Source of the DNA: Bacteroidales bacterium | Lineage (GTDB): Bacteria > Bacteroidota > Bacteroidia > Bacteroidales > F082 | Assembly (NCBI GenBank): GCA_030690365.1 | Contig: JAUYGX010000022.1 | Span: forward strand, 1 to 64,000 | DNA length: 64,000 nucleotides | Direction: 5' to 3' | Shown: positions 9,610 through 17,594 of the stretch, piece after piece | Layout of the letters: each line of letters opens with the position of its first letter | Position numbering within the stretch: the stretch's first letter is position 1 | Notes under the pieces: generated by a model | Databases searched by the model: none | The model's input: only the letters and a program-made list of their open reading frames with translations | Told to the model about the DNA's origin: nothing | Made by a program: the position numbers and the translations under genes

Positions 9610-9868
9610 CCCGACCCGACGGGTTTTTTCCAATCCGGTGGGTGGAAAGTGTTTCACAACGCAGATAGTTGTTAGCTTTTCTCTAAAATATGGCCCACAA
9701 AAGGGAGCGCACTTGGTGTCAATACAGAAACTGGTAATTTATGGAATAGGCTAATGCAGGATGAATACCCCACTTCCTTTCTCCTCCCCAAAGGGGAGGA
9801 GTGATAAAACATTGTATATGAAGTTTATAAGTGTGTTTTAATATGGTTTAATGGTTCAAGTTAGAATA
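9610..9868. repeat. Dispersed intergenic repeat, copy A (left part)
   Basis: Non-coding. It shares an ordered series of motifs with 51737-52034: a hairpin with CGGGTTTTTT in its loop (9618-9640), a stretch with CAATACA..AAAACT/GAAACT, TACCCCAC, a CCTCCCCAAAGG hairpin, then a strongly conserved segment (GGAGTGATAAAACATTGTAT through TTTAATGGTTCAA). In this copy CTCCTCCCC (9781-9789) and GGGGAGGAG (9793-9801) form a perfect 9-bp stem with an AAA loop. The copy is interrupted at 9868 by the miniature element described next. Confidence 0.65.
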
Positions 9869-10228
9869 TATGGGGTATCCGATCATCTCCCGTTATAAGA
9901 TTTAAAGATGCGAATAAAAGGTACGGAGTGTAGCTAATATTTATAGAACGACAAGAACACACTTTTTAAGGTGCAGCGCACCGTCATATTTTCCCGTTTA
10001 TTTAATTATAAATCAATATTGCGGTGCTCCGCACCTTGAATCTACTGTTATTAAATTGGCTATAAATATTTTCGGTGCGCTGCACCTCAAAATACATCAT
10101 CAAAACCAATACACAATATACTTGTATGCAGCGCCACTCATTGATTAATGAGTCCGGTCCAGAAAGGTGAATCATGAAAATAACCGAAAATCAGCACGGG
10201 AGATGATCGGATACCCCATTTTAGAATA
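9861..10228. mobile_element. MITE-like element with 24-bp TIRs and 8-bp target duplication
   Basis: The element proper is 9869-10220 (352 bp). Perfect 24-bp terminal inverted repeats lie at 9870-9893 (ATGGGGTATCCGATCATCTC...) and 10196-10219. The 8-bp direct repeat TTAGAATA flanks it at 9861-9868 and 10221-10228. There is no transposase gene inside, so it must be moved in trans. Eight-base duplications occur in several IS families (for example ISL3, IS66, IS1595, IS256), and the family cannot be named from this copy. The related repeat at 51.9-52.03 kb continues across the insertion point uninterrupted, supporting a clean insertion. Internal hairpins are listed separately. Confidence 0.85.
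9969..10087. repeat. Three phased GGTGC/GCACC hairpins inside the MITE
   Basis: Three 13-base hairpins with identical arms and different loops: GGTGC-AGC-GCACC at 9970-9982, GGTGC-TCC-GCACC at 10023-10035 and GGTGC-GCT-GCACC at 10074-10086, starting 53 and 51 bases apart. The first and third are exact inverted copies over 15 bases. An 11-base inverted pair, AATATTTATAG (9936-9946) and CTATAAATATT (10060-10070), accompanies them. A further perfect 7-bp stem ACTCATT/AATGAGT lies at 10136-10153. They resemble REP-type hairpins. Confidence 0.7.
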
Positions 10229-10244
10229 AATGATCAACTTGTTC

Positions 10245-10808
10245 CTAAAGAAGCGACTCAATAATTTCAGGGAAGTACCTATATTCAAGGTGATGGATTT
10301 TTTCGGCCAGCGATTCGGGTGTATCATCTGGTGAGATGAGCGTATCGGCCTGAAAAAGAATGTCTCCCTGGTCGTATTTTTCGTTTACAAAATGGATGGT
10401 GATTCCTGATTTTTCTTCTTTTGCTGCCATCACGGCCTCATGTACATGGTGTCCGTACATTCCTTTTCCACCATAGGCAGGTAATAAGGCGGGATGAATG
10501 TTGATAATCCTGTCACGGAAAGCCCGAATGATTTCGACAGGGATCAACCAAAGAAACCCGGCCAGCACGATGAGGTCAGGATGTTCATCTTTTAGCCAGT
10601 CAAGTACCTGGTGGCGGGTATAAAAATCGTCACGGGAAGCGATTTTTGATTTAACACCAAGCCGCTGGCATCGTTCCAATACGCCTGCTTTTGGATTGTT
10701 GGTTATCACCAAAGTAACTTCGGCCAGTCCGTTTTCACGGAAAAAAGTGATGATTCGTTCGGCATTGGATCCATTTCCTGAGGCCAGGATGACTATTTTT
10801 TTCTTCAT
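10245..10808 (-). CDS. purN: Phosphoribosylglycinamide formyltransferase
   Basis: GAR transformylase transfers a formyl group from 10-formyl-THF to glycinamide ribonucleotide in purine synthesis. The 187-residue length is typical. The phosphate-binding loop ILASGNGSNAERII is at residues 7-20, followed by the active-site region with INIHPALLPAYGGKG and HHVHEAV. The catalytic aspartate lies in KYDQGDILFQ. The gene is single on the minus strand and divergent from acpP. Its 3' end abuts the right target duplication of the MITE (stop 17 bases away), so the element landed just outside an essential-type gene. Confidence 0.94.
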   Translation of the reverse strand: MKKKIVILASGNGSNAERIITFFRENGLAEVTLVITNNPKAGVLERCQRLGVKSKIASRDDFYTRHQVLDWLKDEHPDLIVLAGFLWLIPVEIIRAFRDRIINIHPALLPAYGGKGMYGHHVHEAVMAAKEEKSGITIHFVNEKYDQGDILFQADTLISPDDTPESLAEKIHHLEYRYFPEIIESLL

Positions 10809-11008
10809 TGGCTGCTTCCCGCTTTAAATTGGGACAAAATTAGGATTTATTGAAAGCCGAAAAGTGAACCCAAAAGTTAATTATTCGCTCTACCAACAGG
10901 TTATCCATTAAGTGGTTACTATCCAATCGCTTAAAAAGTTATCATGACTATTGTTTTTTATTGCATTAATACCGTTCTTTGCATTGAGTTTAACCAAAAA
11001 ATACACAT

Positions 11009-11242
11009 ATGTCAGACGTACGTTCAAAAGTTGTAAGCATTATTGTTGACAAGCTTGGAGTAGAAGAAAGTGAAGTAACTAATGAGGCAAGCTTCACCAA
11101 TGATTTAGGTGCAGATTCTCTTGACACTGTAGAGTTGATCATGGAATTTGAAAAAGAATTTAACTTGTCAATACCTGATGAAGAAGCTGAGAAGATTGAA
11201 ACTGTAGGTAACGCTGTTGCTTACATCGAAGCCCATCAGTAA
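11009..11242 (+). CDS. acpP: Acyl carrier protein
   Basis: The 77-residue acidic protein carries the growing acyl chain in type II fatty-acid synthesis. The 4'-phosphopantetheine attachment site is Ser37 in [11 protein letters not shown]. Helix II ([11 protein letters not shown]) and the acidic recognition surface are intact. It is followed 11 bp later by fabF and then rnc, the usual gene order. The 200-bp upstream gap has no confident -7 box, though GTTCTTTG near 10975 is a weak candidate. Confidence 0.97.
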   Translation: MSDVRSKVVSIIVDKLGVEESEVTNEASFTNDLGADSLDTVELIMEFEKEFNLSIPDEEAEKIETVGNAVAYIEAHQ

Positions 11243-11253
11243 AAAAAGTTTTT

Positions 11254-12510
11254 ATGGAGTTAAAGCGAGTTGTAGTAACAGGTCTAGGTGCAATAACTCC
11301 CATTGGCAATAATGTAAAAGATTATTGGACCGCTTTGCTTGCAGGAGTGAGCGGAGCTGGTCCGATAACCCTTTTCGACGCGTCAAACTTTAAAACAAAG
11401 TTTGCCTGCGAAGTAAAGGACTTTAATGCCCTGGAGTTTTTCGACCGCAAGGAAGTTCGAAAGCATGACCGGTATGCGCAGTTTGGACTTATTGCTGCTG
11501 ATCAGGCCATCGAAGATTCGGGGTTGCTTCAGGATGAAAATCTTGATAAAAACCGGGTTGGGGTTATATGGGCTTCTGGTATTGGGGGCTTAGGCACTTT
11601 TTTCGAGGAAGTTACCAGTTTTGCAAGTGGCGATGGAATTCCCCGGTTTAATCCCTTTTTCATTCCAAAAATGATTGCCGATATTGCTGCCGGTCATATC
11701 AGCATCCGTCATGGATTCAGAGGTCCCAATTTTGCTACGGTATCAGCTTGTGCTTCTTCTGCCAATGCGTTGGCAGATGCCCTGATGTACATCAGACTTG
11801 GGAAGGCCAATGCTTTTGTGGCAGGAGGCTCCGAAGCCGCAGTAAATCAAACAGGTGTGGGTGGTTTTAATGCCATGCACGCCATTTCAACACGAAACGA
11901 AGATCCACATACAGCCTCACGTCCTTTTGACAAGGATCGTGATGGTTTTGTTATTGGAGAAGGCGGCGGCGGTGTAGTGTTCGAGGAAATGGAACACGCT
12001 CTTGCCCGTGGCGCTCATATTTATGCAGAGGTGGCCGGAGCAGGCTTGTCGGGTGATGCTTATCACATGACCTCTCCACATCCTGAAGGTTTAGGCGCAT
12101 ACCTTTGTATGGAAGCAGCACTTCAGGATGCCGGAATGAAACCTACTGATATCGATCATGTTAATACACATGGTACTTCAACACCTGTGGGAGATATGGT
12201 TGAGCCTAAGGCCATTGTAAGCCTTTTTGGCGAACATGCCTACAAACTGAACATCAACTCCACCAAGTCGATGACGGGTCATTTACTCGGAGGAGCTGGC
12301 GTTGTTGAAGCTATTGCTACCATTCTGGCCGTAAAAAATGATGTTGTTCCGCCTACCATCAACCATTTCACCGACGATCCTGAAATTGATGCTAAACTGA
12401 ATTTCACTTTCCATAAAGCACAGGAAAGGGTCATCAATGCTGCCCAAACAAATACCTTTGGTTTTGGAGGACACAATGCTTCTCTTATCTTTAAGAAATT
12501 TGTAAAATAA
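11254..12510 (+). CDS. fabF: Beta-ketoacyl-ACP synthase II
   Basis: FabF elongates acyl-ACP by condensation with malonyl-ACP. The 418-residue protein has the nucleophile Cys166 in VSACASSAN, His306 in NTHGTSTPVGD, Lys338 and His343 in STKSMTGHLLGGAG, and the C-terminal NTFGFGGHNAS loop, so it should be active. It starts 11 bp after acpP. The order acpP-fabF-rnc is conserved in this phylum and suggests one transcript. Confidence 0.97.
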   Translation: MELKRVVVTGLGAITPIGNNVKDYWTALLAGVSGAGPITLFDASNFKTKFACEVKDFNALEFFDRKEVRKHDRYAQFGLIAADQAIEDSGLLQDENLDKNRVGVIWASGIGGLGTFFEEVTSFASGDGIPRFNPFFIPKMIADIAAGHISIRHGFRGPNFATVSACASSANALADALMYIRLGKANAFVAGGSEAAVNQTGVGGFNAMHAISTRNEDPHTASRPFDKDRDGFVIGEGGGGVVFEEMEHALARGAHIYAEVAGAGLSGDAYHMTSPHPEGLGAYLCMEAALQDAGMKPTDIDHVNTHGTSTPVGDMVEPKAIVSLFGEHAYKLNINSTKSMTGHLLGGAGVVEAIATILAVKNDVVPPTINHFTDDPEIDAKLNFTFHKAQERVINAAQTNTFGFGGHNASLIFKKFVK

Positions 12511-12520
12511 TCCGGCTGAT

Positions 12521-13252
12521 TTGCTAATAGGCAATAAATTACGATCGTATTTTTCGTCTGATAGAGCGCTGCATCAGTCCATAAGAAATGTTTTCGGGTT
12601 TTATCCCGGAAACATTTCTTTATTTAAGCTGGCTTTACGCCATAAGTCAGCCTCCAAAAAAACAATCAACGGTTTAAAAGTTAACAACGAGCGACTTGAA
12701 TACCTGGGGGATGCCATTTTGAGTGCCGTGGTGGCCGACTATTTATTCCGTAAATTTCCTTATAAGAGTGAAGGTTTTTTAACTGAGATGCGCTCGAAAA
12801 TTGTGAGCCGTGTATCATTGAATAAGCTGGCCCATAAATTGGGGTTGACCAAACTCATCAGCATTGGTGGCGAGCATCAGCAAAAAGGAAAATCGGCCGG
12901 TGGTGATGCCTTCGAAGCCGTGGTGGGAGCCATTTATCTTGACAAAGGATATGAATTTACCTATAAAATTATCGTCAAGAGGATTATCAACATCCATTTC
13001 GATATCGAAGAGCTGGTAGAAACAGAAATCAGTTTTAAAAGCAGTTTGCTCGAATGGGCTCAGAAAGAAAAACATGAGATTTCTTTTCCGGTGATTGGCG
13101 AAACTGGAGAAAAGCATCAAAAGCAATACATTGTAGCAGTGGAGATTGATGGGGAAATTAAGGCAGAAGCACTGGATTACTCCATCAAAGGCGCCGAGAG
13201 ACTGGCTGCAGAAAAAGCCTGGAATCAGCTTTCCGGTAATGGTAATAAATAG
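12521..13252 (+). CDS. rnc: Ribonuclease III
   Basis: RNase III cleaves double-stranded RNA in rRNA and mRNA processing. The 243-residue product has the signature NNERLEYLGDAIL (catalytic Glu57, Glu60, Asp64) and GDAFEAVVGAIYLD (Asp129, Glu132), then a C-terminal double-stranded-RNA-binding domain (about 170-240) with AERLAAEKAWNQL. The start is a TTG at 12521: no ATG lies before the catalytic motif, and this start gives the N-terminal extension usual in Bacteroidota. It begins 10 bp after fabF. Confidence 0.93.
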   Translation: MLIGNKLRSYFSSDRALHQSIRNVFGFYPGNISLFKLALRHKSASKKTINGLKVNNERLEYLGDAILSAVVADYLFRKFPYKSEGFLTEMRSKIVSRVSLNKLAHKLGLTKLISIGGEHQQKGKSAGGDAFEAVVGAIYLDKGYEFTYKIIVKRIINIHFDIEELVETEISFKSSLLEWAQKEKHEISFPVIGETGEKHQKQYIVAVEIDGEIKAEALDYSIKGAERLAAEKAWNQLSGNGNK

Positions 13253-13320
13253 CATCTGACCTTCCCTCACCATTCCGTAATAAATTAGGAAAACGAACTA
13301 TTTTAACCTGCCAATTTGCG

Positions 13321-13328
13321 TACCTTTG
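13321..13328 (+). promoter_or_regulatory. Candidate -7 element TACCTTTG
   Basis: A perfect TAnnTTTG box 19 bases before the ATG at 13348. The -33 region upstream (ACTATTTTAA) is a poor match. It suggests that the 13348 gene has its own promoter in addition to read-through from rnc. Confidence 0.45.
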
Positions 13329-13347
13329 TGCGTTAAACCTTTAGGCC

Positions 13348-13806
13348 ATGCCCCGAAAACACACTCTTGGTTTTATATCACAGGATGAGTACCGGCTTAT
13401 TGCCATCGTAACTAACCTCAAGGATTACCGGTTTACTTTTTACCTTAATCAGGCTTTGAGAATGGATATGGTACACTACGATGACATCGCCTATGCACGA
13501 ACCGGAAGTGTAATGTGCACCTATCCCTGGTTTTATTATCATGACCATCAAATTCATACTTCCTATTATCTGATTGGTAATAAACATATTGGAGGGCCGA
13601 TGTTGGCCACAATAAAGGAAGCTGATTATGTTTTACTTGTAAAAAGCCCGATCCATGACGATCAGGTAAAGCAACTTGTTGCCGGCATTCGATCTATCGA
13701 AAATGTGGTAACTGCTTTTGAAGTTCAAATTCAGACGATTAAAGATATTAACTCGGTGTTGGATACCAATGAATTGCATGAGTTGGAACAACTAACCGAT
13801 GCATAA
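13348..13806 (+). CDS. IPExxxVDY-family small protein
   Basis: A 152-residue cytosolic protein of unknown biochemical role. It matches the small family found next to rnc throughout the Bacteroidota, with aromatic patches (YRFTFYLNQAL; YPWFYYHDHQIHTSYYLIGNK) and the segment TIKEADYVLLVKS at the place where family members carry IPExxxVDY. The exact name-giving motif is degenerate here, so the assignment rests on position, length and overall pattern. Its stop overlaps the start of the next gene by 8 bp, implying coupled translation. Confidence 0.65.
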   Translation: MPRKHTLGFISQDEYRLIAIVTNLKDYRFTFYLNQALRMDMVHYDDIAYARTGSVMCTYPWFYYHDHQIHTSYYLIGNKHIGGPMLATIKEADYVLLVKSPIHDDQVKQLVAGIRSIENVVTAFEVQIQTIKDINSVLDTNELHELEQLTDA

Positions 13807-14197
13807 AATACCATTAAGCCGAAAAGCACGTTATAATTGCATGCTACCTAAACAATCGAAGTTTAAGAAGTACGCTGCTTATTTTAATGAGCATGACCTG
13901 AAGGGTAAAATCAGGCATGTTGCAGGTAAGGCTGGTGTATGTTTGGTTTATGATGCCCTCATTTTGTTTTATTTGCTCAGGGATAAAAATGTACCTGCCA
14001 GAAACAAGATGGTCATGGTAGCGGCTTTGGGTTATTTTATCCTGCCGGCCGACCTGGTGGCCGATATCCTTCCTGTTCTTGGATTTACAGATGACATTGC
14101 TTTTCTGAGTTTTGCTGTGGCCTCCGTATCAAATTATGTAACTCCTGAAATTAAGGAGAAAGCCATTCAGAAAACTAAAACTCTTCTTCCTCAGTAA
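13799..14197 (+). CDS. YkvA/DUF1232 family membrane protein
   Basis: The 132-residue protein has the DUF1232 core, ALGYFILPADLVADILPVLG (about residues 77-96) followed by FTDDIAFL, a hairpin of hydrophobic segments containing the conserved P-x-D-L-x-P-D-like pattern. The function is unknown; homologues are small membrane proteins. The ATG at 13799 overlaps the preceding gene by 8 bp; a second ATG at 13841 is a possible shorter start. Its 3' end overlaps the convergent gene at 14175 by 23 bp. Confidence 0.8.
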   Translation: MHKIPLSRKARYNCMLPKQSKFKKYAAYFNEHDLKGKIRHVAGKAGVCLVYDALILFYLLRDKNVPARNKMVMVAALGYFILPADLVADILPVLGFTDDIAFLSFAVASVSNYVTPEIKEKAIQKTKTLLPQ

Positions 14198-14510
14198 AAT
14201 TATCAGCTAAATAATCCAGATCGGAGTATTTATCTTCATAATCATCGCGGGCATCATCCTTCAAATGGCCATTGTCATCATAGTCATCATCTTCGTTGAT
14301 AATTTCTTCGGCTTTTTCGGATGTCATCCGAACCAGATAATAAATCTCATCTGTTTCAAATGGTAGCGCACTCACAAATTTGCCTTCTTTGTTGGTAAAC
14401 CGAATCAGGTGCTGGCTAAATCCGTAGGGGTAAACAAGTTTGATTTGTTCCTGAATCTCGGGAGACAATTTCTCAAAATCTTTAATTACCCTGGTTTTAT
14501 TATCTTTCAT
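14175..14510 (-). CDS. Conserved hypothetical protein, acidic tail
   Basis: The 111-residue soluble protein has an N-terminal half with a small mixed fold (FEKLSPEIQEQIKLVYPYGF; FTNKEGKFVSALPFETDEIYY). Its C-terminal tail of about 35 residues is almost entirely Asp, Glu and Tyr (EDDDYDDNGHLKDDARDDY), probably disordered. I recognise this layout from Bacteroidota hypotheticals but know no function. It is convergent with, and overlaps by 23 bp, the DUF1232 gene. It has no membrane segment or signal peptide. Confidence 0.7.
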   Translation of the reverse strand: MKDNKTRVIKDFEKLSPEIQEQIKLVYPYGFSQHLIRFTNKEGKFVSALPFETDEIYYLVRMTSEKAEEIINEDDDYDDNGHLKDDARDDYEDKYSDLDYLADNFTEEEEF

Positions 14511-14843
14511 CTCTATGTTGATTATATTTTTTTCAATTTTTAATTCCGGTGCTGAAAGCCCTCATCTGTCCAAAAAAAATGCATTCATAAGCACATTTTA
14601 TCCATTGCAAAGCATCCTCGAAAGGTGATTCCGATCGGGCTAAATTATTTATTTTTTTATACCTGACACATTGTTTAACATTTTTTTTTGATTTTTTATT
14701 CTGCTGGAACACAATCAGGTAGAAGGAGCAAGGAGAATTGGTTCCAACCACATGGAATTTATTTGATGAGAATTTACAATAGGCAGGGTTCCATTATCCG
14801 GTGTCTGGCCTGTTCAGATTGATGTTGCCTGAAAATGGTAACC
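14511..14843. other. AT-rich intergenic gap
   Basis: No gene is supported here. There are several T-runs (14657, 14685) and a possible short reading frame on the minus strand that lacks any recognisable feature. I see no strong promoter, RNA gene or repeat. Confidence 0.5.
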
Positions 14844-16058
14844 CTAAGAATCGGAATGATTTTTCCAAGACCGGCTTCTATAGCTTAATTTTCGCCATAT
14901 ACTCTCCAGAGGTCCCTGATTAAATTTTTGCAACCATAAGTAACTGATTATTATCTCCAGGATAAATACGAAAATGGCAAAGAGTTCTATTTGCGATGGG
15001 TTTTGCCATCCAAAAAAACCCCAACCCCAGCCGTAAAAAATAAATCCAAACAAAACCGACTGTAGCAGATAATTGGTAAGCGACATTCTGCCGGGATAGC
15101 TAATTGGTTTAAGAATCCATTGCAATACTTTAAAAGCGCTAAGGAGTAAAATAATCAGGATATATGCTAACGCCATAACCAGGTTCATTAACTCATAGGA
15201 CATCATATAACTTGCTGTTAGGAAAGGACTTTCCGCAGGTGTCATCGTTATGGCCAGTTCTTCGTAATACAGGTATGCCGCAATGGCCAATCCTGCCACC
15301 AAAGGTGTGATAATAAGCCACCGTATGCGGTGAGTGATGATGTTTTTATGCAACTGAAGTTTTGAAGCCACAAATCCAAAGAGGGTAATGCCCATAATTT
15401 TGGGCAGATAGTAAAGCAGATTGACCGGAAAAAAGGCTGCATATTCAATCAACCTAAGCTTTAAAATCTGAAAATAGTCACCATGTGCGTAAACATCCAA
15501 AGCCTGACTCAAACAGGCCGGACAGGTAGATGAAAGGGCATTTGGCAGTTTAAACCAAACAGACAATATCAACCAAATAACGACGAAGAAATAAAAGAAA
15601 AAGCCCAGGATCAGCAGTCTGCTGACAGGTAGTTTGCGAAGAAACAGGACCACCATTCCAGCAATGGCATACGGAATCAGGATGTCTCCTGCCCAAAGAA
15701 ACAGTACATGTGCTATTCCAAAAGCCAGCAAAACCGCCATCCTTCGGCTAAAGAAGGCAGGGAAATTACCGCCTTGAAGGTTGAACCGTTGCAACTGCAT
15801 CCAAATTCCGTATCCAAACAAAAAGCTGTACAGGAAAATGAACTTATCGGCACTCAACCCGATTAGTACCTGATAAAAGTGTAGCTGGGCCGGATCGGGA
15901 AGCGCATTGTAAAACCCACCAAAATCAAAAAAAGAAGCGTTGAATCCCAGTATGTTGACGATTGCGATGCCCATAAGTGCAAATCCACGCAGAATATCCA
16001 GAGACGCTACCCTGTTTTGAGGTAGTACAAAGGTGATTTCCGGGTTTGAGTTTCTCAT
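14844..16058 (-). CDS. DUF418 (YeiB-like) membrane protein
   Basis: The 404-residue polytopic membrane protein begins with RVASLDILRGFALMGIAIVN (residues 17-36), the acyltransferase-like/DUF418 N-terminal motif. It has about 10 transmembrane segments and the C-terminal DUF418 block RMSLTNYLLQSVLFGFIFYGWG followed by QKFNQGPLESIWRKLSY. Homologues such as YeiB are proposed transporters or membrane acyltransferase relatives; the substrate is unknown. The start codon overlaps the stop of the upstream GNAT gene by 4 bp, so the two are translationally coupled. Confidence 0.87.
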   Translation of the reverse strand: MRNSNPEITFVLPQNRVASLDILRGFALMGIAIVNILGFNASFFDFGGFYNALPDPAQLHFYQVLIGLSADKFIFLYSFLFGYGIWMQLQRFNLQGGNFPAFFSRRMAVLLAFGIAHVLFLWAGDILIPYAIAGMVVLFLRKLPVSRLLILGFFFYFFVVIWLILSVWFKLPNALSSTCPACLSQALDVYAHGDYFQILKLRLIEYAAFFPVNLLYYLPKIMGITLFGFVASKLQLHKNIITHRIRWLIITPLVAGLAIAAYLYYEELAITMTPAESPFLTASYMMSYELMNLVMALAYILIILLLSAFKVLQWILKPISYPGRMSLTNYLLQSVLFGFIFYGWGWGFFGWQNPSQIELFAIFVFILEIIISYLWLQKFNQGPLESIWRKLSYRSRSWKNHSDS

Positions 16059-16582
16059 ACCTTATTATATAGGTCGTTGCGGCGAATGGCGAATATTAGC
16101 TCATCTTCGTATCGGTTGTTTTTCCACAGTGTTTGATCGAGTCTGGCTTCCAGTTTCATGCCGTTCTTTCTGAGTATCTGTTGTGAAGCCAGGTTTGAGC
16201 CAAATGGGCGTGCAAAAATCCGATCGATGTCCCAGGTGGTAAAACCATATGCAATCATTTCACCTATAAGTTTGGTCATGATGCCCTTTCCCCAAAAGGG
16301 TTCCGCAAGCCAATAGCCCATTTCAGCATTCTTCTTATGGATGTCCGGTTGAGGGAAAATACCGATGGCACCGCATGCTTTGCCGTCAATTTCTATGGCA
16401 AAAACTTTCACAGGGTCGTCTTCCTGTACCATGGTGATAAAGCATTCGCCATCGGCTTTGGTGTAAGGATGAGGAAAAACATCCGTCAAATTATTGGCGA
16501 TATTGGCATTGTTGGCATAGGTTATCAAAGATTCAAGATCAGACATTTCCCACTTCCTGAGCCTTATCTGTTGAGTATTCAT
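16055..16582 (-). CDS. GNAT N-acetyltransferase (RimJ/RimL type)
   Basis: The 175-residue protein starts IRLRKWEMSDLESLITYANN, typical of RimJ/RimL-like acetyltransferases, and includes AEMGYWLAEPFWGKGIMTK (acetyl-CoA binding motif A) and FGSNLASQQILRKNGMKLEA. It probably acetylates a small molecule or an N-terminal residue; the substrate is unknown. The plus-strand CAAATGTA at 16603-16610 (TACATTTG on the coding strand) is a good -7 box 20 bases upstream of the start. It overlaps the DUF418 gene. Confidence 0.85.
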   Translation of the reverse strand: MNTQQIRLRKWEMSDLESLITYANNANIANNLTDVFPHPYTKADGECFITMVQEDDPVKVFAIEIDGKACGAIGIFPQPDIHKKNAEMGYWLAEPFWGKGIMTKLIGEMIAYGFTTWDIDRIFARPFGSNLASQQILRKNGMKLEARLDQTLWKNNRYEDELIFAIRRNDLYNKV

Positions 16583-16766
16583 AGGTGTTGTGTTTTATTC
16601 CACAAATGTAAGAAGCCTGTTGGTGAAATAAAAATTAGAAGCGGAAAAGAACGGATTTATTGATTTGTGCCTGAGTCAATATAAAAAAGTCCCCGATTGA
16701 AGACTTAGTTACTCAATACCTTATTATATAAACACTGTTTCCTTTTACAGGATAAGTGTTGAAATC

Positions 16767-17594
16767 CTATTTCATATCCCTTTTAGTCAGGATGGTAATG
16801 ATTATTGTCAGATAGATCAACAGCCAACCGGCAGCAATGGCGATTGTTTTCAGTGGGATATGGTCCTGAATTTCCATAAATATATATCTCCCGAAAGGAA
16901 CAGTTATCAGGTTGTTGAGGGCCTGGATGGGGAAAAAGGCTACCAGCTCCGACCAGATGGTGTCGCGAAAGATGGGCGCGTTGGTTAAAATAGCACCGAC
17001 AATAGGCTCGAACATCAGGGTATATAAAAACAGGAGCACAATCACAAAACCTGCTTTTTTAATGACAAGCGACAACAAAAATGCCAGCGAACAATAAACC
17101 ACGATGTCGAAGAAGTAGGCTGCCAGAAATTCCAGTTTATCAAAAATAAATCGGGCTTCCCATACATGCGAATAAATACTGCCGGTAATCATGCCGGTAA
17201 AAAACAAATACAGGGTACTGATGGTTGCCAGTGCAATGATAAACATCAGCTTTCCCAGTAAATATCTTCTCTTGCTGATACCATCGATGATATTTTGCCG
17301 TAGTGTGTTGTAGGTAACATCGTTATTCACCGAAATAATGACCACAAAAGCCAATAGTATTTTGGCAAAGCTGCCCAGATAGGTCATGTTTTGCCAAATA
17401 TCCGGGAAATCGTAAATGGGTATAATGGTGGGATCGATGCCGTTAAAATCAGTGCCCAGGCTCTTAATCCATTCAAGAAAAAAAACGCCCCCTGCTGCAA
17501 TTACGGTGAGTGCCAACAGATACATGCCCATCAGAATCCAGAAAACACGGTAGTTTCTTACTTTAAGCCATTCGAGTTTTATCGCATCAATCAT
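16767..17594 (-). CDS. ABC-2 type transporter permease
   Basis: A 275-residue membrane protein with six predicted transmembrane segments, starting EWLKVRNYRVFWILMGMYLL as ABC-2 permeases do. It contains a TLRQNIIDGISKRRYLLGK cytoplasmic coupling segment. It is the last gene of the six-gene sigma-factor operon and overlaps the ATPase gene by 8 bp. It probably pairs with that ATPase in an exporter; the substrate is unknown. Confidence 0.88.
   Translation of the reverse strand: MIDAIKLEWLKVRNYRVFWILMGMYLLALTVIAAGGVFFLEWIKSLGTDFNGIDPTIIPIYDFPDIWQNMTYLGSFAKILLAFVVIISVNNDVTYNTLRQNIIDGISKRRYLLGKLMFIIALATISTLYLFFTGMITGSIYSHVWEARFIFDKLEFLAAYFFDIVVYCSLAFLLSLVIKKAGFVIVLLFLYTLMFEPIVGAILTNAPIFRDTIWSELVAFFPIQALNNLITVPFGRYIFMEIQDHIPLKTIAIAAGWLLIYLTIIITILTKRDMK

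Noticed and set aside
9869-10220. CRISPR-like array from regularly spaced GGTGC repeats
   Set aside because: Only three short palindromes with variable loops. They lie inside a TIR-bounded element, and there are no cas genes nearby.
14533-14751. Small reading frame on the minus strand in the gap before the DUF418 gene
   Set aside because: No domain, no start-site support and a composition typical of AT-rich non-coding sequence.
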